Source of the DNA: Dipteris shenzhenensis
Taxonomy: Eukaryota; Polypodiophyta; Polypodiopsida; Gleicheniales
Assembly (NCBI GenBank): GCA_047967505.1
Contig: CM106540.1
Direction: 5' to 3' (one strand)
DNA length: 64,000 nt
The notes under the pieces are model-generated. The model was not told the DNA's origin and did no database searches. It saw only the letters and a program-made list of their open reading frames with translations. Positions 1 through 10,977 of the stretch are shown here, one piece after another. Made by a program: the position numbers and the translations under genes. Every line of letters begins with the position of its first letter. Within the stretch, counting starts at the first letter, position 1.

Positions 1-819
1 CATCTAGCCTTATATTATGTTATTCCATCTGTTGTGAGGTACACAAGGTTTATTATTCATTTAGGCATCCATATCCATGAAGTTGAAAAGGGAGAATGTA
101 GTGAGCATGTCAACATCGTGAGAAAGTTGGTGGAGGATTATGTTGAAAAGATCCCTAGAGTAGGACAAAAAAGGGTCAAGAAAGAGGTGGCTAGTGATAT
201 AATATTGAATAGCATAATATTTGTCAACGACAATGCCACAAAATTGATGTACAATGGGACCTTTGATGAGTTGCTTGCGAAGAGAGTGGGAGAGACGTAA
301 GGAGTCTCACTTGCAGTTTTCTCACATACAGAATGGGGGAATACACACAAAGGTGGAGGCTAAAAATAGTTTTCCTCTTCTTAGTTGTGAAAGCCAAAAG
401 AACTCTCTCTAAGTACAAAAGGAATATGTGAACCCTATATGTGGGTCTCAAACCAAACTCAGCTAACCTAGGTGGCATACTAAGTGAGCCATTAACTAGA
501 GTACATAAAGATAGCTGTCATCCAGCTATTATTCATGGGCGGTGTACCAACCACATCTGCAGCGAACAAGTCGATGACATAAATTCACAACGGTCACCCT
601 GGCATATCACGAGTGGAGCTTGATATCTCAACATTGCTACCACACTTGGAGCCCCTGATGAATCAAAGGAGATATGTGGGTCTTTCATCTCTTTGCAATA
701 TTTCATTATCAATGTCACATAAAAACAATTGGGGGAGACTCTTTTTTGAGCAAAATCCTTTGAGCGTCCAAGTGAAGGACAAAAAATTCACATTTTTGCT
801 TCAAAAAAAGGCATATTAG
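1..819 (+). pseudogene. Open frame of unknown function split by a solo LTR
   Basis: The frame is open from base 1 to the edge of a solo LTR at 275. It picks up in the same register at 639 and runs to a TAG at 817-819, giving about 150 codons without a stop once the LTR and one copy of its 5-bp duplication are discounted. The N-terminus lies outside the window. The first half is basic and charged (EDYVEKIPRVGQKRVKKEV) and the last part is lysine and phenylalanine rich. I do not recognise the family. As it stands, translation from the left part enters the LTR and stops at 298-300. It could be a host exon or part of an older transposon protein. The open length in AT-rich DNA argues against chance, but no splice structure or start codon can be shown. 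Confidence 0.5.
276..633 (-). mobile_element. Solo LTR of Copia-A (subfamily A2) with target duplication
   Basis: The sequence is homologous over its full length to the LTRs at 11772, 12763, 17984, 27502, 38409 and 43488. It begins TGCGAAGAGAG, where the relatives have TGTGAAG, and ends TATCTCAACA. TTGCT at 271-275 is repeated exactly at 634-638. No internal element sequence is attached on either side, so this is a solo LTR left by LTR-LTR recombination. The stretch CTCTCTAAGTACAAAAGGAA is shared only with the LTR at 43488, so these two form a subfamily distinct from the other copies. Confidence 0.92.
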
Positions 820-1530
820 TATATGTTATGAAAACCATGTTACTAAAATATATTTGTATATGTTATTAAAACCATGTTTAGTAGAGAAACTATATGTTTA
901 TAGTTAATTACCACACAAAAAAAATCCACTTCAAATGAGAATGTCTATTGTGTTCATAGATTTTGGCACAAAGATGGAGAGCATCTAACAATGACAATGA
1001 TGTTAGGCGTGTTGGATACTGGGATGGAAAGGATTTTGAAAAAACCAATGTGTATAGTGGGTTTCTCATGAAATTGTTGTTCATGTTCTAAGTCTCCTTT
1101 CAAATATGTTTGGACATCAATCACTTTTTTGGTCTAAGGAGAGCATGGTTTTATGAGCCTTAGAATTCATCTTTGCAAGTGTATTTCTTTTGACATGTGT
1201 TGTTGTGGTTTGGAAAGAATCAATGTAGGGGTCACAACAAACATTCATGAAATCCTGATATTTTTTGAGCTAAAGAGCTAAAGTTTGAGTAAGGGTAGAT
1301 TGTATTTAGGGTGCATGTATAGATAGCCACTAGCTATATATTTATAGGGCTGAAAACTCGAAAAACTCACAAAACTCGCAAAAACAAAACTCGTAAAATG
1401 CCAAGGCCCATATTTCTTGCTATGGAAATTATTTTATTTTAGTCAAGTGTGACTATGGCAAAGTATTCCATAGGAGCACACCACACACAGTGGGGGGCCT
1501 AGTGCATGCTTTGTGGGGTTTAGTTGGGGA
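820..1530. other. Spacer without recognisable gene
   Basis: AT-rich sequence with no long open frame and no recognised motif. A segment around 1284-1390 (GAGTAAGGG, then repeated AAAACTCAC and AACTCGCAAAA strings) resembles sequence near 20300-20335 and 20950, which suggests an old dispersed repeat. Confidence 0.6.
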
Positions 1531-1670
1531 TGCCTAACTACCTGTGTTTTTGCAAGGCTAGATGGTTAGTATTGTGGGCGATTCCATGTTAATACTAATG
1601 TGCCTAACTACCTGTGTTTTTGCAAGGCTAGATGGTTAGTATTGTGGGTGATTCCATGTTAATACTAATG
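1531..1670. repeat. Direct tandem duplication, 2 x 70 bp
   Basis: The unit at 1531-1600, beginning TGCCTAACTACCTGTG, is repeated at 1601-1670. I see one difference, GGGCG against GGGTG near the unit end. There are no further copies on either side, so this is a recent simple duplication and not a satellite. Confidence 0.95.
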
Positions 1671-1747
1671 TCGCTAGTGTTACTGGTGTTATTGCAATTG
1701 GTTGCAAGGTGTGTATTTTGATGTTTGTATATCAAGCATACAATTAT

Positions 1748-2308
1748 GTTGGGATTAGTTGGTGTGATGATTCATCAATTGATTGTAACAACTAACGCAA
1801 TAGGTGGCTTGAGTACAGATGATGAGTTGGATAATAAGGAACGAAGATGGTGAAGGTGATTTGGATTGATCGAAGTATCGAATGGCTACCAAAGGCCATG
1901 GGCCACATTGTAAAGTAATGAATATTACGTTGTGGGCTAATTTATTGTATTAATTATGGATGATCGTATATTAAGCCTTGTGAAATTTTGAGCTCGTGGA
2001 GCTATGTTGAGAAATTCCTCTAATTGTGGACAAGGGATAGTCTAAAGGTGTACTATTATTGGCTCACTGATTTTTTAGAATCACAATTATAAATACTCTA
2101 GATGGGAAGCAAGAGCCACCATCTAGGAGGGGTAGATTGGACCCCATGTAGTGTCGCTCTCTCTTTCTCTTCATTTCCCCACTTGTTTTCTTATTCTTGG
2201 TTTCTATGATTTTGGTAAATCATGAATTTGTGAGCATGTTTGATTCTAATTTTTGTAACATCTATGTTGTACAAGCTGAATAGGTTCGCATTGGATCAAT
2301 AATGTGTG
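1748..2308 (+). mobile_element. Possible LTR remnant
   Basis: The segment starts TGTTGGGATTAG and ends GTGTGTCA. It contains a TATA-like ATTATAAATA near 2087. About 7 bases downstream lies TGGTATCATAGC, one mismatch from the TGGTATCAGAGC primer-binding site used by the Copia elements elsewhere in this window. No second copy is present and no pol sequence follows, so the call rests on the arrangement of termini, TATA and PBS-like site only. Confidence 0.3.
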
Positions 2309-2472
2309 TGTCATAGGGTGGTATCATAGCCACATTGTGACTCTCATTGGTAGATCTAAAGTGCTACGTACTTTAGATGCACAAATCTTTGAATTACTGG
2401 TAAGAAGCTGAATTGAATGCAGAGTGAATGGGTTCTCCAGAACATTTAAAAAAGTCAAATTTTAATAGATTT

Positions 2473-3152
2473 CATTCATTAGGAAAAAAGGGAGCTCATT
2501 TTGGGGTTCTGAGAGAAATTCACAATTTCTTCATTTTTCTTTCCTCTAAAACACTAAAATACGACATAGCTCCACTGATGCACGGTGCAGAATTCGGTAC
2601 TTTTGATATCATCAGTGCATTTAGAGCAGGCCAAAACCCTAAAAACTACATTTGAAACATTGAAAACGGGCACCAGAAGGCCCGAAAAAGGCCAAAAAGG
2701 CCCCGCAAAAAAAGTGTACTAAAGAAGGCGATTTGACAGGTTGGCCAGGTTGTACTAAAGAATGTGATACAGGTTGACCCTAGCCAACCTATCAAATCTC
2801 ATTCTTTAGTATACCCTGGCCAACCTGTCAAATCACCTTCTTTACTACACTTTTTTTGCAGGGCCCTTTTCGGGCCTCCAAGTGCTCGTTTTCAGTGTTT
2901 CAAATGTCGTTCCATGGGTTTTGGCCCACTCTCTGGATGCACTAGTGATGTCAAAAGTTCTGAATTCGGCACCGTGCATTAGATATAATAAAGTAGCTCA
3001 AGTATCCTCATTGAATGCAAACTTGACCATAAATGTTTTTCTTCCTTTTTGTATTTTTTCGACATGATATTGGCCCTCCTTTGATTGGTGGAGGGCTCGT
3101 TTCCTTCTAGGCCAAAAGGCCCCAAAATGAGTTTCTTTTTTTCCTAATGGAT
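2473..3152. repeat. Large imperfect inverted repeat (foldback)
   Basis: The left arm (about 2575-2767) and right arm (about 2801-2985) are reverse complements over some 190 bp, sharing for example GCAAAAAAAGTGTA, GATTTGACAGGTTGGCCAGG and ACATTTGAAACA. The spacer is about 33 bp and itself contains a short echo of the same GTTGACC/GCCAACCT motif. Further out the arms diverge by indels but match again at CATTAGGAAAAAA...CTCATTTTGGGG near 2480 and its complement near 3130. No transposase and no clear target duplication are visible. A foldback or MITE-type element or a hairpin-RNA source locus are both possible. Confidence 0.85.
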
Positions 3153-3159
3153 TTGTCCT

Positions 3160-4055
3160 AGATGATTTTGGACACCCATGCCTGTCATGGTAGGAAGGCA
3201 TTGCGATGTATACTTGTTTCAAATAGGCTCATCTCAATAGATAATACTTGTTACTATTGAAAATTCCTTTTGCTACAAAAATTTCAGCAATTTACCCAAG
3301 AAAAGAGTAGCATGGAAGGAGTGCCATAGGAACGCTTCATTTCTCCCAGAACCTCCATGTTTTGTTTGAGGATAACGAGGTGGAGCATAATGGGTTTTAT
3401 CGGGGGAAGTTGCAAATAGCTTTAGCCAAAACTGCCCCAAGGTTACTCATGATTTGGCAGGAGTGGTTGGAAAATTTGGGGAGTTTTACACTTGTGTTAG
3501 TTCTAGCTTGTAGAGCTATCATGGAGAAGACAAATCTTCTTATTTGATGAAGTGAATAATTTATTTTGGAGAAGACAAGTGGGAAAAAATCCAATTGTAA
3601 ATTTGGCATCAATCCTTTTTACAGTTAATCACGACTTTGGATCCAATATACTTGAGGGATGGATCTTCAGGTTAGCTATGATAAAAAGCACCTCTAGAGT
3701 AGATACTAAGGACATGAATGCATGGTTGTACAAATGGTGAATCTTGTTGATGATGGAGATTATGGTCCATTGTCCCACCTATAAGCTACCACATCAGGAG
3801 AGCACAGGGACATGGTACCAACATAGGATTGGGGGTTTACTATTTATTGAATATGGATGCCACATGGGTACATCTAGGTCAAGGGAATCAACCACCAGGC
3901 ATCCATTGTGGGGAGCACTATAGTTTGGCATGTGGACTACTACATGATCCATTTGTCCTTACTCATAGCAAGCTCATAGCCCTAGCCTAGGCCATATTGA
4001 TCTCATCGATGACACTTGGACCCTCTTAATACTCGGTAAATTAATGTTGGTCTTA
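3160..4055. other. Spacer without recognisable gene
   Basis: Only short open frames are present, such as 3362-3547 on the plus strand, which reads as plausible protein but matches nothing I know and is followed by stops. No repeats or RNA genes are evident. Confidence 0.5.
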
Positions 4056-4059
4056 GGAT

Positions 4060-4530
4060 TAAGAGCTGTTTTAGGATTCCTCCTCATGGAACAATCCTTG
4101 TAAAGGTGGTCCACCCCACATATCCCAATCACAATAGAGCATTTGTGTTAGTATTAGTTGTTGTGAGCAGGGGTTGATCTTCCTTATAGGGACCATCCTT
4201 CAGGAAATGAGGTCCCTAGCACTTGTAGCAAGCTACCAATTGATTTGATGCCACCTTGTAGGGACACTTGCTAGCTCAGTATGGTCCTTGATAGGTAGAG
4301 CATTGAATGGTTGGTATGCGGTTCAAGGTATTCATGTCTTGGGCTCGGGAGCTGTTTGATACATCGGGATGCATGGTTTGTCCTAAATGATATAATGATT
4401 TATTGAGATGGACTAATACAAGGAACTCTCATATGGTGAGGGTGGGAAGGACATAGTTTGAATCCTTCCACTCACTTAATGGTTCCTCGATAATCACCTG
4501 GTTCATAGGTGTGATCCAAGGTGGTGGAGG
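4060..4530 (-). pseudogene. gag: Decayed retrotransposon gag fragment with zinc-knuckle remnants
   Basis: Read on the minus strand, one frame runs through several stops and encodes ACYKC, a stop, then GPHFLKDG near 4195-4255. This is a CX2CX4HX4C knuckle with the last Cys changed to Gly and one stop inside. Shortly downstream, after a frame change, GVDHLYKDC follows, the second half of another knuckle. Paired knuckles of the form CYxCxGPHFxKDC are typical of plant Ty3/Gypsy gag. The upstream part is proline and hydrophilic rich, as gag C-terminal regions often are. The fragment is far too decayed to function. Confidence 0.5.
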
Positions 4531-4724
4531 TTGAGGGCCCTATGTAGTAAAAGGAGGTTTTGAGCCCTATATTGCACCCAGTTGGCAGAAGGGGGTCCTT
4601 GTATTCCTAGTTGGCTCTAATCAAACAAATTTGGTGTTTCCAATAAGGTCAAGGGCTACCTCTATCGATACATAAGGTCAGAAATAACCTTCAAGATAGC
4701 GGAAGTGAGAGAGGGATAGAGAGA

Positions 4725-4881
4725 TGAGTGCACATATATAGCTACCTATACACTAAGTTGTATTGAACATGAACATGAAGATATACGTGTGAACCCCTTA
4801 TGGTTAGGGTTAGGGTTAGGGCTTTATTGTAATGCTTAGAGGTATGGTGCAATTACACCATCTTCAACACCCCCTCTTAAA
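4725..4881 (-). mobile_element. Possible LTR end with polypurine tract
   Basis: The plus strand reads TCTTCAACA followed by CCCCCTCTTA. On the minus strand this is a purine tract, TAAGAGGGGG, running directly into TGTTGAAGATGG, the layout of a Copia polypurine tract and 3' LTR start. The segment includes three copies of TTAGGG near 4804-4828. No matching second LTR and no RT or RNase H sequence is seen to the right, so support is weak. Confidence 0.3.
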
Positions 4882-6370
4882 TTACACTGGGTAAATAGGG
4901 GGTGCATGTACAAGACTCTTTTGTGGATTTTCATTTGATGCATATGATAGCATCCAACATTAAAAGAAAACTAAAAATAAATCAGAGTATTATGTGCTTA
5001 TATGAGCATAGTGACTACGTAGCCAAAGCATTTACAATGAGTACAACTTCTGATCCTATACATAACGTGGATTTCTCCCTCTTAACTTGTGGGTCATAGT
5101 TCATCTTTTAGAGAAAAACCCAAAAGATAGGTCAAAGGGAAGAGGAAACACCTATTTCATTAATTTTGAACTTTTTCTATTGTTTTTGGATGAAGCCCAA
5201 AAATCCTTCCCAAATGAAAAGTTTACTTTGTGAAAATATCCTTCCCAAATCAAAATTTTACTTTCTGAAAATATTCTTCCCAAATCAAAAGTTCACTTTG
5301 TGGCACTATCATATTCACATAAAAATATTGTTTTTTCAATCTATACTTTTGCACCAACATGCAAGAATTTGAAATAATCCTATATCAGAAATTCTAGCTA
5401 TATCTAAGTTATTTGTTAATTTAATTATTTTTAATATTTTTCCTTGACGTGATAAATTCATAAATCCATGAAAGGAGACTTAAATATTTCATGAAAATAA
5501 CATTGTCACTCGCAATATGCACAAAATTTTTTAAACTTTTAATAAATAGAAAAAAGACATGATGCCATAAGACCCAAGTTTTGTATTGAACCAAAGAGGC
5601 ATAATAGCAATTATAGCTATTATTATATGATTACATTGAGAGACGTTGCTCTCAGCTAGAGTCTTTATATCCAAAATGATATAGATTGAACATATGTCTC
5701 AATTCGTGCCATCTACATAATTTGACTCCCCATTGTCTTATTGCTCAATGTCACGACAGTCCCTTGCCAGGTGCCATCTGCATTAACTCCCACTTGTCTT
5801 GCCAAGCCTTGCCCCTTGGGTGCATTGACTCCCCATTGTCTTATTGCTCAATGTGATAGTCCCTTGCTAGGTGCCATCTGCATTAACTCCCTATTGTCTT
5901 GCCAAGCCTTGACCCTTGGGTGACATCCAGTGCAAAATACAGGTGCCATTTGCATTAACTCCCACTTGTCTTGCCAAGCCTTGCCCTTAGGTAACATCCA
6001 GTGCATATTTTGACTCTCATTTGACATAGGAGAGAGGTACACAAAGAACCCGTGCAACCTGTGGAATACAGGAGGGTTGTTTATGATGATGTCGGACAGC
6101 AAAGAACATTTGGCCAAAACATATTGCATTCTTCCTTGACATCCTTTGATCCTTGCATTCTCTCAAGGTCCTTTATTAAATTTCGTGTCTTGTTAATTAC
6201 AGTGGTAGTGTGTTCTCTCCAAGTAGGCTTCGAATCAAGATATCTCCGGAGCATTTCCTCTTTTTATGTAATAAATGCTTTTAATCCTTCTATTTCACAG
6301 TTAGACCTCTCATTGAATTCTTGTATAGGAGCCCATGTTGGATACCTTTCCTTGCTAGGAATTGAAGGCC
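4882..6370. other. Spacer with a diverged direct repeat
   Basis: No gene is recognised. Between about 5769 and 6005 a unit of about 75-110 bp containing GTGCCATCTGCATTAACTCC and CTTGTCTTGCCAAGCCTTG occurs three times with differences, and a shorter echo (GACTCCCCATTGTCTTATTGCTCAATG) occurs twice. A minus-strand frame between 6060 and 6370 reads as charged, protein-like sequence with a stop, but I cannot assign it. At about 6371 the sequence abruptly becomes Copia-A integrase. Confidence 0.5.
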
Positions 6371-6377
6371 CTTTCTG

Positions 6378-7706
6378 CTACAAAGAATAAGCAATAAAGA
6401 TGCACTTCTCAGCTTTTGGATCCAACTTGGACCTCAACTCATCTAGCACATGAACATAGGCAATGCACCCAAAAATTTTCCAATGAGAAATGTCTGCTTC
6501 CCTACCAGTGTACATCTCCTCTGGCGTCATGCCATGTATTGCTGCAGTGGGAGTCCTGTCCATTATGTAAACTGTTGTAACAATTGCTTCAGCCCAATAA
6601 TAATCTAGTAGATCTTTTTCATTTAGCATGGCCTGAGATACCTCTCCAATATGCCTGTTTTTCCTTTCTGCAAGTCCATTTTGCTGTGGGGTATGACTGC
6701 ATGAATATTGCTGCTTTATCCCATGATCCTGCAGGAACCTTGCAAACTCATTTGAGAGGTACTCTCCCCCTCCATCTGACTTTAGGAATTTTATTTGCAG
6801 GCCTGTTTCTTTTTCAACCATAGCTTTAAAAGCTTTGAAGCGCCCAAACACTTCACTTTTCTTTTTCATAAAATACACCCAAACTTTTCTGCTGAAGTCA
6901 TCAATAAAAGTTACAAAATAGTGACAGCCTCCAATAGATGCAGCTTTAGTAGTCCACACATCAGAGTGGATTAATTCCAATGGCTTTTTACTCTCTTGAA
7001 CATGCCTAGGAAATGGTTTCCTTGCCTGTTTTCCAAATTGACAGGCTTCACAAACCTTATGCATTTCTGTAACCTTGAATTTAGGCAATCCTACAACAAT
7101 ATTTTGGGCTTGCATTGATTTAAGTCGTTGTATATTAACATGACCAATGCATTTATGCGAGATATCAATATCTACAACTACACCGGTCCCATGTGCAAAC
7201 ATTGTTGCACTCAATTCAGGCATGTCTGCATCCAGCATAAACATCCTACCCTTCTTCTTTCCTTTTTCTATCAAGCGACCATTATTTTTCATATCCTCAA
7301 CAAAGCATCCATGAGGATTGAATCTGACCTGCAAGCCCTGCTCAACCATTTGACCAATAGAAACCAGGTTCTTGGTGATGTTCGAGACATGAAATACATC
7401 AGATAGGTATTTCTTTTTCCCATCCTGCATAGACAAAGGAATTTGACCAATCTGCACAATAGGATGTGCAATATCATCACCAGTCTCCACAAATCTTAGT
7501 TTTTCCATTTTCCTTGCATCCTGCATCCATTCTGCATGACCTATCATGTGGTTTGATGCACGTGAGTCAACATACCACACATCATTTCGTTCTTCTGCAC
7601 TTGTCACAAAATTGGTCATATGCTGCACCATAAATAGATGCTCATTTCTGTCATCCCCCTGTCTACTAGAAGATGCATAATTGCCTTGCTGCAATTTTCC
7701 ATTCAT
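6378..7706 (-). pseudogene. pol: Copia protease-integrase segment (element 1)
   Basis: A 442-codon open stretch. The retropepsin site is near residue 47 but reads VDSRASNHM where sister copies have VDSGASNHMTG, so the essential Gly is lost. The GAG-pre-integrase HHCC zinc finger follows (H...H, then CEACQFGKQ). Next comes the integrase core with its three acidic residues in HSDVWT, KSDGGGEY and LAERKNRH. The frame stops just past GCIAYVHVLDELRSKLDP, where the element is cut. Gag immediately upstream is in the same frame and is separated only by a TAG at 7716-7718, where element 2 has CAG. The segment is a remnant of a single gag-pol polyprotein. Confidence 0.9.
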
Positions 7707-7715
7707 AATGTCATT

Positions 7716-8335
7716 CTACTTTTTGTAGCAGTCTTTAGCCATATGTCCCATTTTACCACAGTAGTAGCATTCAACATTGCTGTTTGCATTTTGGCGTCTC
7801 TTCCATCCACCACGGCCTCTTTGGCTCCCTCTGCCTCTAGAGTTACCACGTCCTCCTCCATAGGACTGGTTTTTTTGAGTTTGCTGCATATTCTGATTTC
7901 TACCACGGCCTGCAGATCGGCCTCCTCTACCTCTGCCTCTACCTCTTCCAGCATTTGAGTAGAAGACAGTTTCTTTTGAAGTTCCTCCTGAAGAAGATGC
8001 ACCCCCATTTCTCTGCTCTTCAGAAATTAGAAGAGCAAACAACTCTTCAAAATTAGGAAATTTTTCACGGACGGCAATGGATGTTTGGAACTGTGCATAA
8101 CCCTTTCCCAGACCATTCAAGGTCACTGAAACTAGATCATCATCTTCCACTGGCAACCCAATGGAAGCACGTGCATCTATAATTTTCTTCACCTTCATGT
8201 GGTAGTCATTTATGCTCAAATTTTCTCTCTGCACATTGTGCAACTCCTGTTTGAGCTGCATTTTCCTGGCTTGTGTATTTGTGCTGTACATTTTTGCCCA
8301 AGTATCCCATGCCTCCTTTGTCATACTTGCATCTT
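7716..8335 (-). pseudogene. gag: Copia gag, C-terminal part (element 1)
   Basis: This encodes the second half of a Copia gag of the UBN2 / Retrotran_gag_2 type, then an arginine-glycine-rich basic segment (RGRGRGRGGRSAGRG), then one CCHC zinc knuckle, CYYCGKMGHMAKDC. It is separated from its N-terminal part (10983-11226) by the nested element. A TAG at 7716-7718 ends the frame where element 2 continues into protease with CAG. Confidence 0.88.
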
Positions 8336-8340
8336 GAATA

Positions 8341-8628
8341 TGTTGGAACACTGAAAGGAAAGAGTAGAGTTGACACAAAATCAGAATACTTGCTTATAGA
8401 ATGAAGAAGAGAGAGGTCCTTAAGTAGGCACCTCATACAAGGTCACTGACATCACTGATGACCTCAAAGCTCCATAATCATCTCCTCAATTTGCTCCTAG
8501 ATTCTCTCAATCATCCTATGTGGCTCTCCACCACCTAACTGTGCTTGTGGGCACCTAACTGTGCCTCTAGCACTCACACATAGAAACATAAGGTGTGCCT
8601 GAGGCATACACCTTGAGATATCCCAACA
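8341..8628 (-). repeat. 3' LTR of the nested gag-only element
   Basis: 288 bp, matching 10690-10977 except at two positions (CCATAATC against CCACAATC, CAATTTGC against CAATCTGC). It ends TATCCCAACA and adjoins the polypurine tract. Confidence 0.95.
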
Positions 8629-8640
8629 AACCCCCCCTCA
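8629..8640 (-). promoter_or_regulatory. Polypurine tract of the nested element
   Basis: On the minus strand TGAGGGGGGGTT runs directly into the 3' LTR start TGTTGGGATA. This is the position and composition expected for the plus-strand DNA primer. Confidence 0.8.
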
Positions 8641-9002
8641 AGGAAATGCCTCAGGCTATGTCAAGGATACATCTAGTCTCATAGTTTCTCATGCCATCTC
8701 ATGGTGGTCAAGGATAAATCTATGGCTAGGTTCTCATGCTAGCAAGGGTTCCCTTGGGTGTAAGGTAAACAAAAGGGATACAAAAAGACCTTCCAATGGT
8801 TATCTCCCCTGCATGTACATGCACACAATGTCTGCAGGAGGTACCATGGAACAAAACATACACATGGCCTACATCATAAGGTGACTAGAGGTGTTTACAA
8901 AACACACAAAACACAATAGTTTATTTTCATTCATTTTGGAGGACTATCCAGGCTGAGTACCTTGACATAAAAAGAGAGATCTGGAGCATACATAGAGATG
9001 AT

Positions 9003-9905
9003 TTAAAATGCATAATCTTCATGAGATGCCTCATCTTGTGGAGGCTCATTCACTGTAAGTAGATTTGCATTTTCTGTCTTTGCTTTAGCTCTGCAAAACT
9101 TCTCACTATGGTTGTTTTTGCCACAGTGCTTGCATGGATTAACTTTGAAGCAGTCCTTTGAAAGGTGATTTGTCTTTCCACAGTGATTACAAGGAGTATA
9201 CTTGCCCTTCTGGAATTTCATAACATAAGCAGTGTCATTGCCTTTTCTTAGCTCCATATGTCTTTCTTCTTCTTGGAGAGCAGAGATAATGCCTTCAAGG
9301 TTAGGATTGGGAAGATTATTCAAAGTGCTAACAATGTGATCAAAACTTTCAGGCATACTCTTAAGTAACACTGCCATAGCATCATCAGGGGTGATAGGAG
9401 AGTTGATAGAAGCTAATTGAGTCATAAGACTCCGCATATAGTTGACATGAGCAGCTAAAGTAGTATCACTTGCCATCTTTAATTCAAAGAAAGAGATTTT
9501 AAGTGATAGTTTAGAGATGTGAGAGCTTGCACCAAAAATCATGTCTAGCTTCTGCCAAGCTTCCGAAGGAGACTCCAAGTCAGAGATATGATGTATGTAA
9601 TCATCACCCAAAGCTAGAGCAATTATACCATATGCTTTTTCTTCTCTTGCTGGATCCCTTGCCGGTCGTGTCGGAGTTGAAGATTGTCCAGCATTGGAGG
9701 CCGTAGAAGAAGTGGTAGGAGTAGGTTTGACAAGTCCCCATAAGTTCTCCCGCATCAATGCAAATTTCACCTTCATTTGCCATGTATGGAAGCCCTTTCC
9801 ATTGAACTTCTCAAGATTATATATGGTAGCCATGAGAGGGTCTAACCCAGATATTGAGCAGTGTCTATCTCTCTTACAAGGCAAAAATAACTGAAAGACT
9901 TCCAA
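9003..9905 (-). CDS. gag: Gag protein of the nested gag-only element
   Basis: A 300-codon intact frame. The likely start is the internal ATG at 9831-9833 (MATIYNLEKFNGKGF), because the Copia gag domain begins there and the preceding 24 residues look like leader. Residues about 30-215 form a UBN2-type capsid domain (FHTWQMKVKFALMRENLW). Two CCHC knuckles follow, CNHCGKTNHLSKDC and CKHCGKNNHSEKFC, and the protein ends in an acidic tail (SHEDYAF). It should assemble particles and bind element RNA. No protease or polymerase sequence follows within the element. Its sequence is clearly different from Copia-A gag, so the helper is another family. Confidence 0.9.
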   Translation of the reverse strand: MEVFQLFLPCKRDRHCSISGLDPLMATIYNLEKFNGKGFHTWQMKVKFALMRENLWGLVKPTPTTSSTASNAGQSSTPTRPARDPAREEKAYGIIALALGDDYIHHISDLESPSEAWQKLDMIFGASSHISKLSLKISFFELKMASDTTLAAHVNYMRSLMTQLASINSPITPDDAMAVLLKSMPESFDHIVSTLNNLPNPNLEGIISALQEEERHMELRKGNDTAYVMKFQKGKYTPCNHCGKTNHLSKDCFKVNPCKHCGKNNHSEKFCRAKAKTENANLLTVNEPPQDEASHEDYAF

Positions 9906-10677
9906 AATATGAGCACTTGATGTAGCAAATAGTAGTGACTAGATTTCAAACAATGATGCTTCTTTTTGCATGCTTCATAGAAGTGGATGAAATAAACACT
10001 TTCCAATCACAACCAGGTCTAGCAAGTCAAAACAAAACTGAAGTAGCACTTGTAGTGAAGTTATTGAAAACTTCAAAAGACCAGAAATGCTAGAGTAGCA
10101 TTTTATGTAGCATCATTTTCAAAAGCATGTCAAAACTGTCAAAACTAGAGAGCTGAACTTGGAGGGCTCATAGCACACTCTTCAAAGCAAAAGAAAGGGG
10201 GCTTTTTGAGGCAAAAGAAAGCTGGTATACCATAGTAGATCCTCTGGGAAGAAGAAGCGAAAATATGAGTCAGGTCGCCTTCACCTTCTTCAACAAAGTC
10301 AACTGGTTTTTCTCTGTTTTCTCCTTCAATATGCAGCCATTGCTACTCAGATTTCAGCACAAGGTAGCTCTAGGTATGGAAAAGCTTGCCCTGAAAGGAA
10401 TTAGACAAAGACGGAGCAAGCATAGAGAAAATGCAGGAAGAAGATTCGACAAACTTCATGCAATGGCGACCAGCAGAGCTTGCATTTCTTCAATTCCTTG
10501 CAGCCCAAAATTTGCCCCAACAAGAGGGATCTCCAGCAGGAAGGACGTGGGAAATGGGTGAGAATCGGAGGAGAACAAGCTCAAGCAAATTTTTGGAAGA
10601 AGAGGGAGAGATGGTGAAGAAGAAGAAGAGGAAGAAGATGATGATGTGGTAGAAATGGGCTCAAGGGGGATCAAATG

Positions 10678-10689
10678 GCTCTGATACCA
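10678..10689 (-). promoter_or_regulatory. Primer-binding site (initiator tRNA-Met) of the nested element
   Basis: The minus strand reads TGGTATCAGAGC directly after the 5' LTR, complementary to the 3' end of plant initiator tRNA-Met, the usual Copia primer. Confidence 0.92.
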
Positions 10690-10977
10690 TGTTGGAACAC
10701 TGAAAGGAAAGAGTAGAGTTGACACAAAATCAGAATACTTGCTTATAGAATGAAGAAGAGAGAGGTCCTTAAGTAGGCACCTCATACAAGGTCACTGACA
10801 TCACTGATGACCTCAAAGCTCCACAATCATCTCCTCAATCTGCTCCTAGATTCTCTCAATCATCCTATGTGGCTCTCCACCACCTAACTGTGCTTGTGGG
10901 CACCTAACTGTGCCTCTAGCACTCACACATAGAAACATAAGGTGTGCCTGAGGCATACACCTTGAGATATCCCAACA
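10690..10977 (-). repeat. 5' LTR of the nested gag-only element
   Basis: 288 bp. On the minus strand it starts TGTTGGGATATC and ends TTCCAACA. It is the partner of 8341-8628 and is bounded on the right by the target duplication GAATA. Confidence 0.95.

Larger units (their letters stand above)
8341..10977 (-). mobile_element. Nested gag-only LTR retrotransposon (Copia type)
   Basis: A complete minus-strand element of 2637 bp. It has two 288-bp LTRs with termini TGTTGGAACA and TATCCCAACA, a primer-binding site, a gag ORF and a polypurine tract. GAATA at 8336-8340 is repeated at 10978-10982. The intact sister sequence near 17182 (CCTGAATATGCACAATC) confirms that this is the empty-site target. 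The LTRs differ at two positions that I can see, so insertion is fairly recent. There is no protease, integrase, RT or RNase H. It therefore resembles the plant TR-GAG class, which depends on enzymes supplied by an autonomous partner. Confidence 0.95.

Noticed and set aside
4804-4828. Telomere repeat (TTAGGG)3
   Set aside because: Three units only, and not the usual plant TTTAGGG. It is likely chance or part of an LTR.
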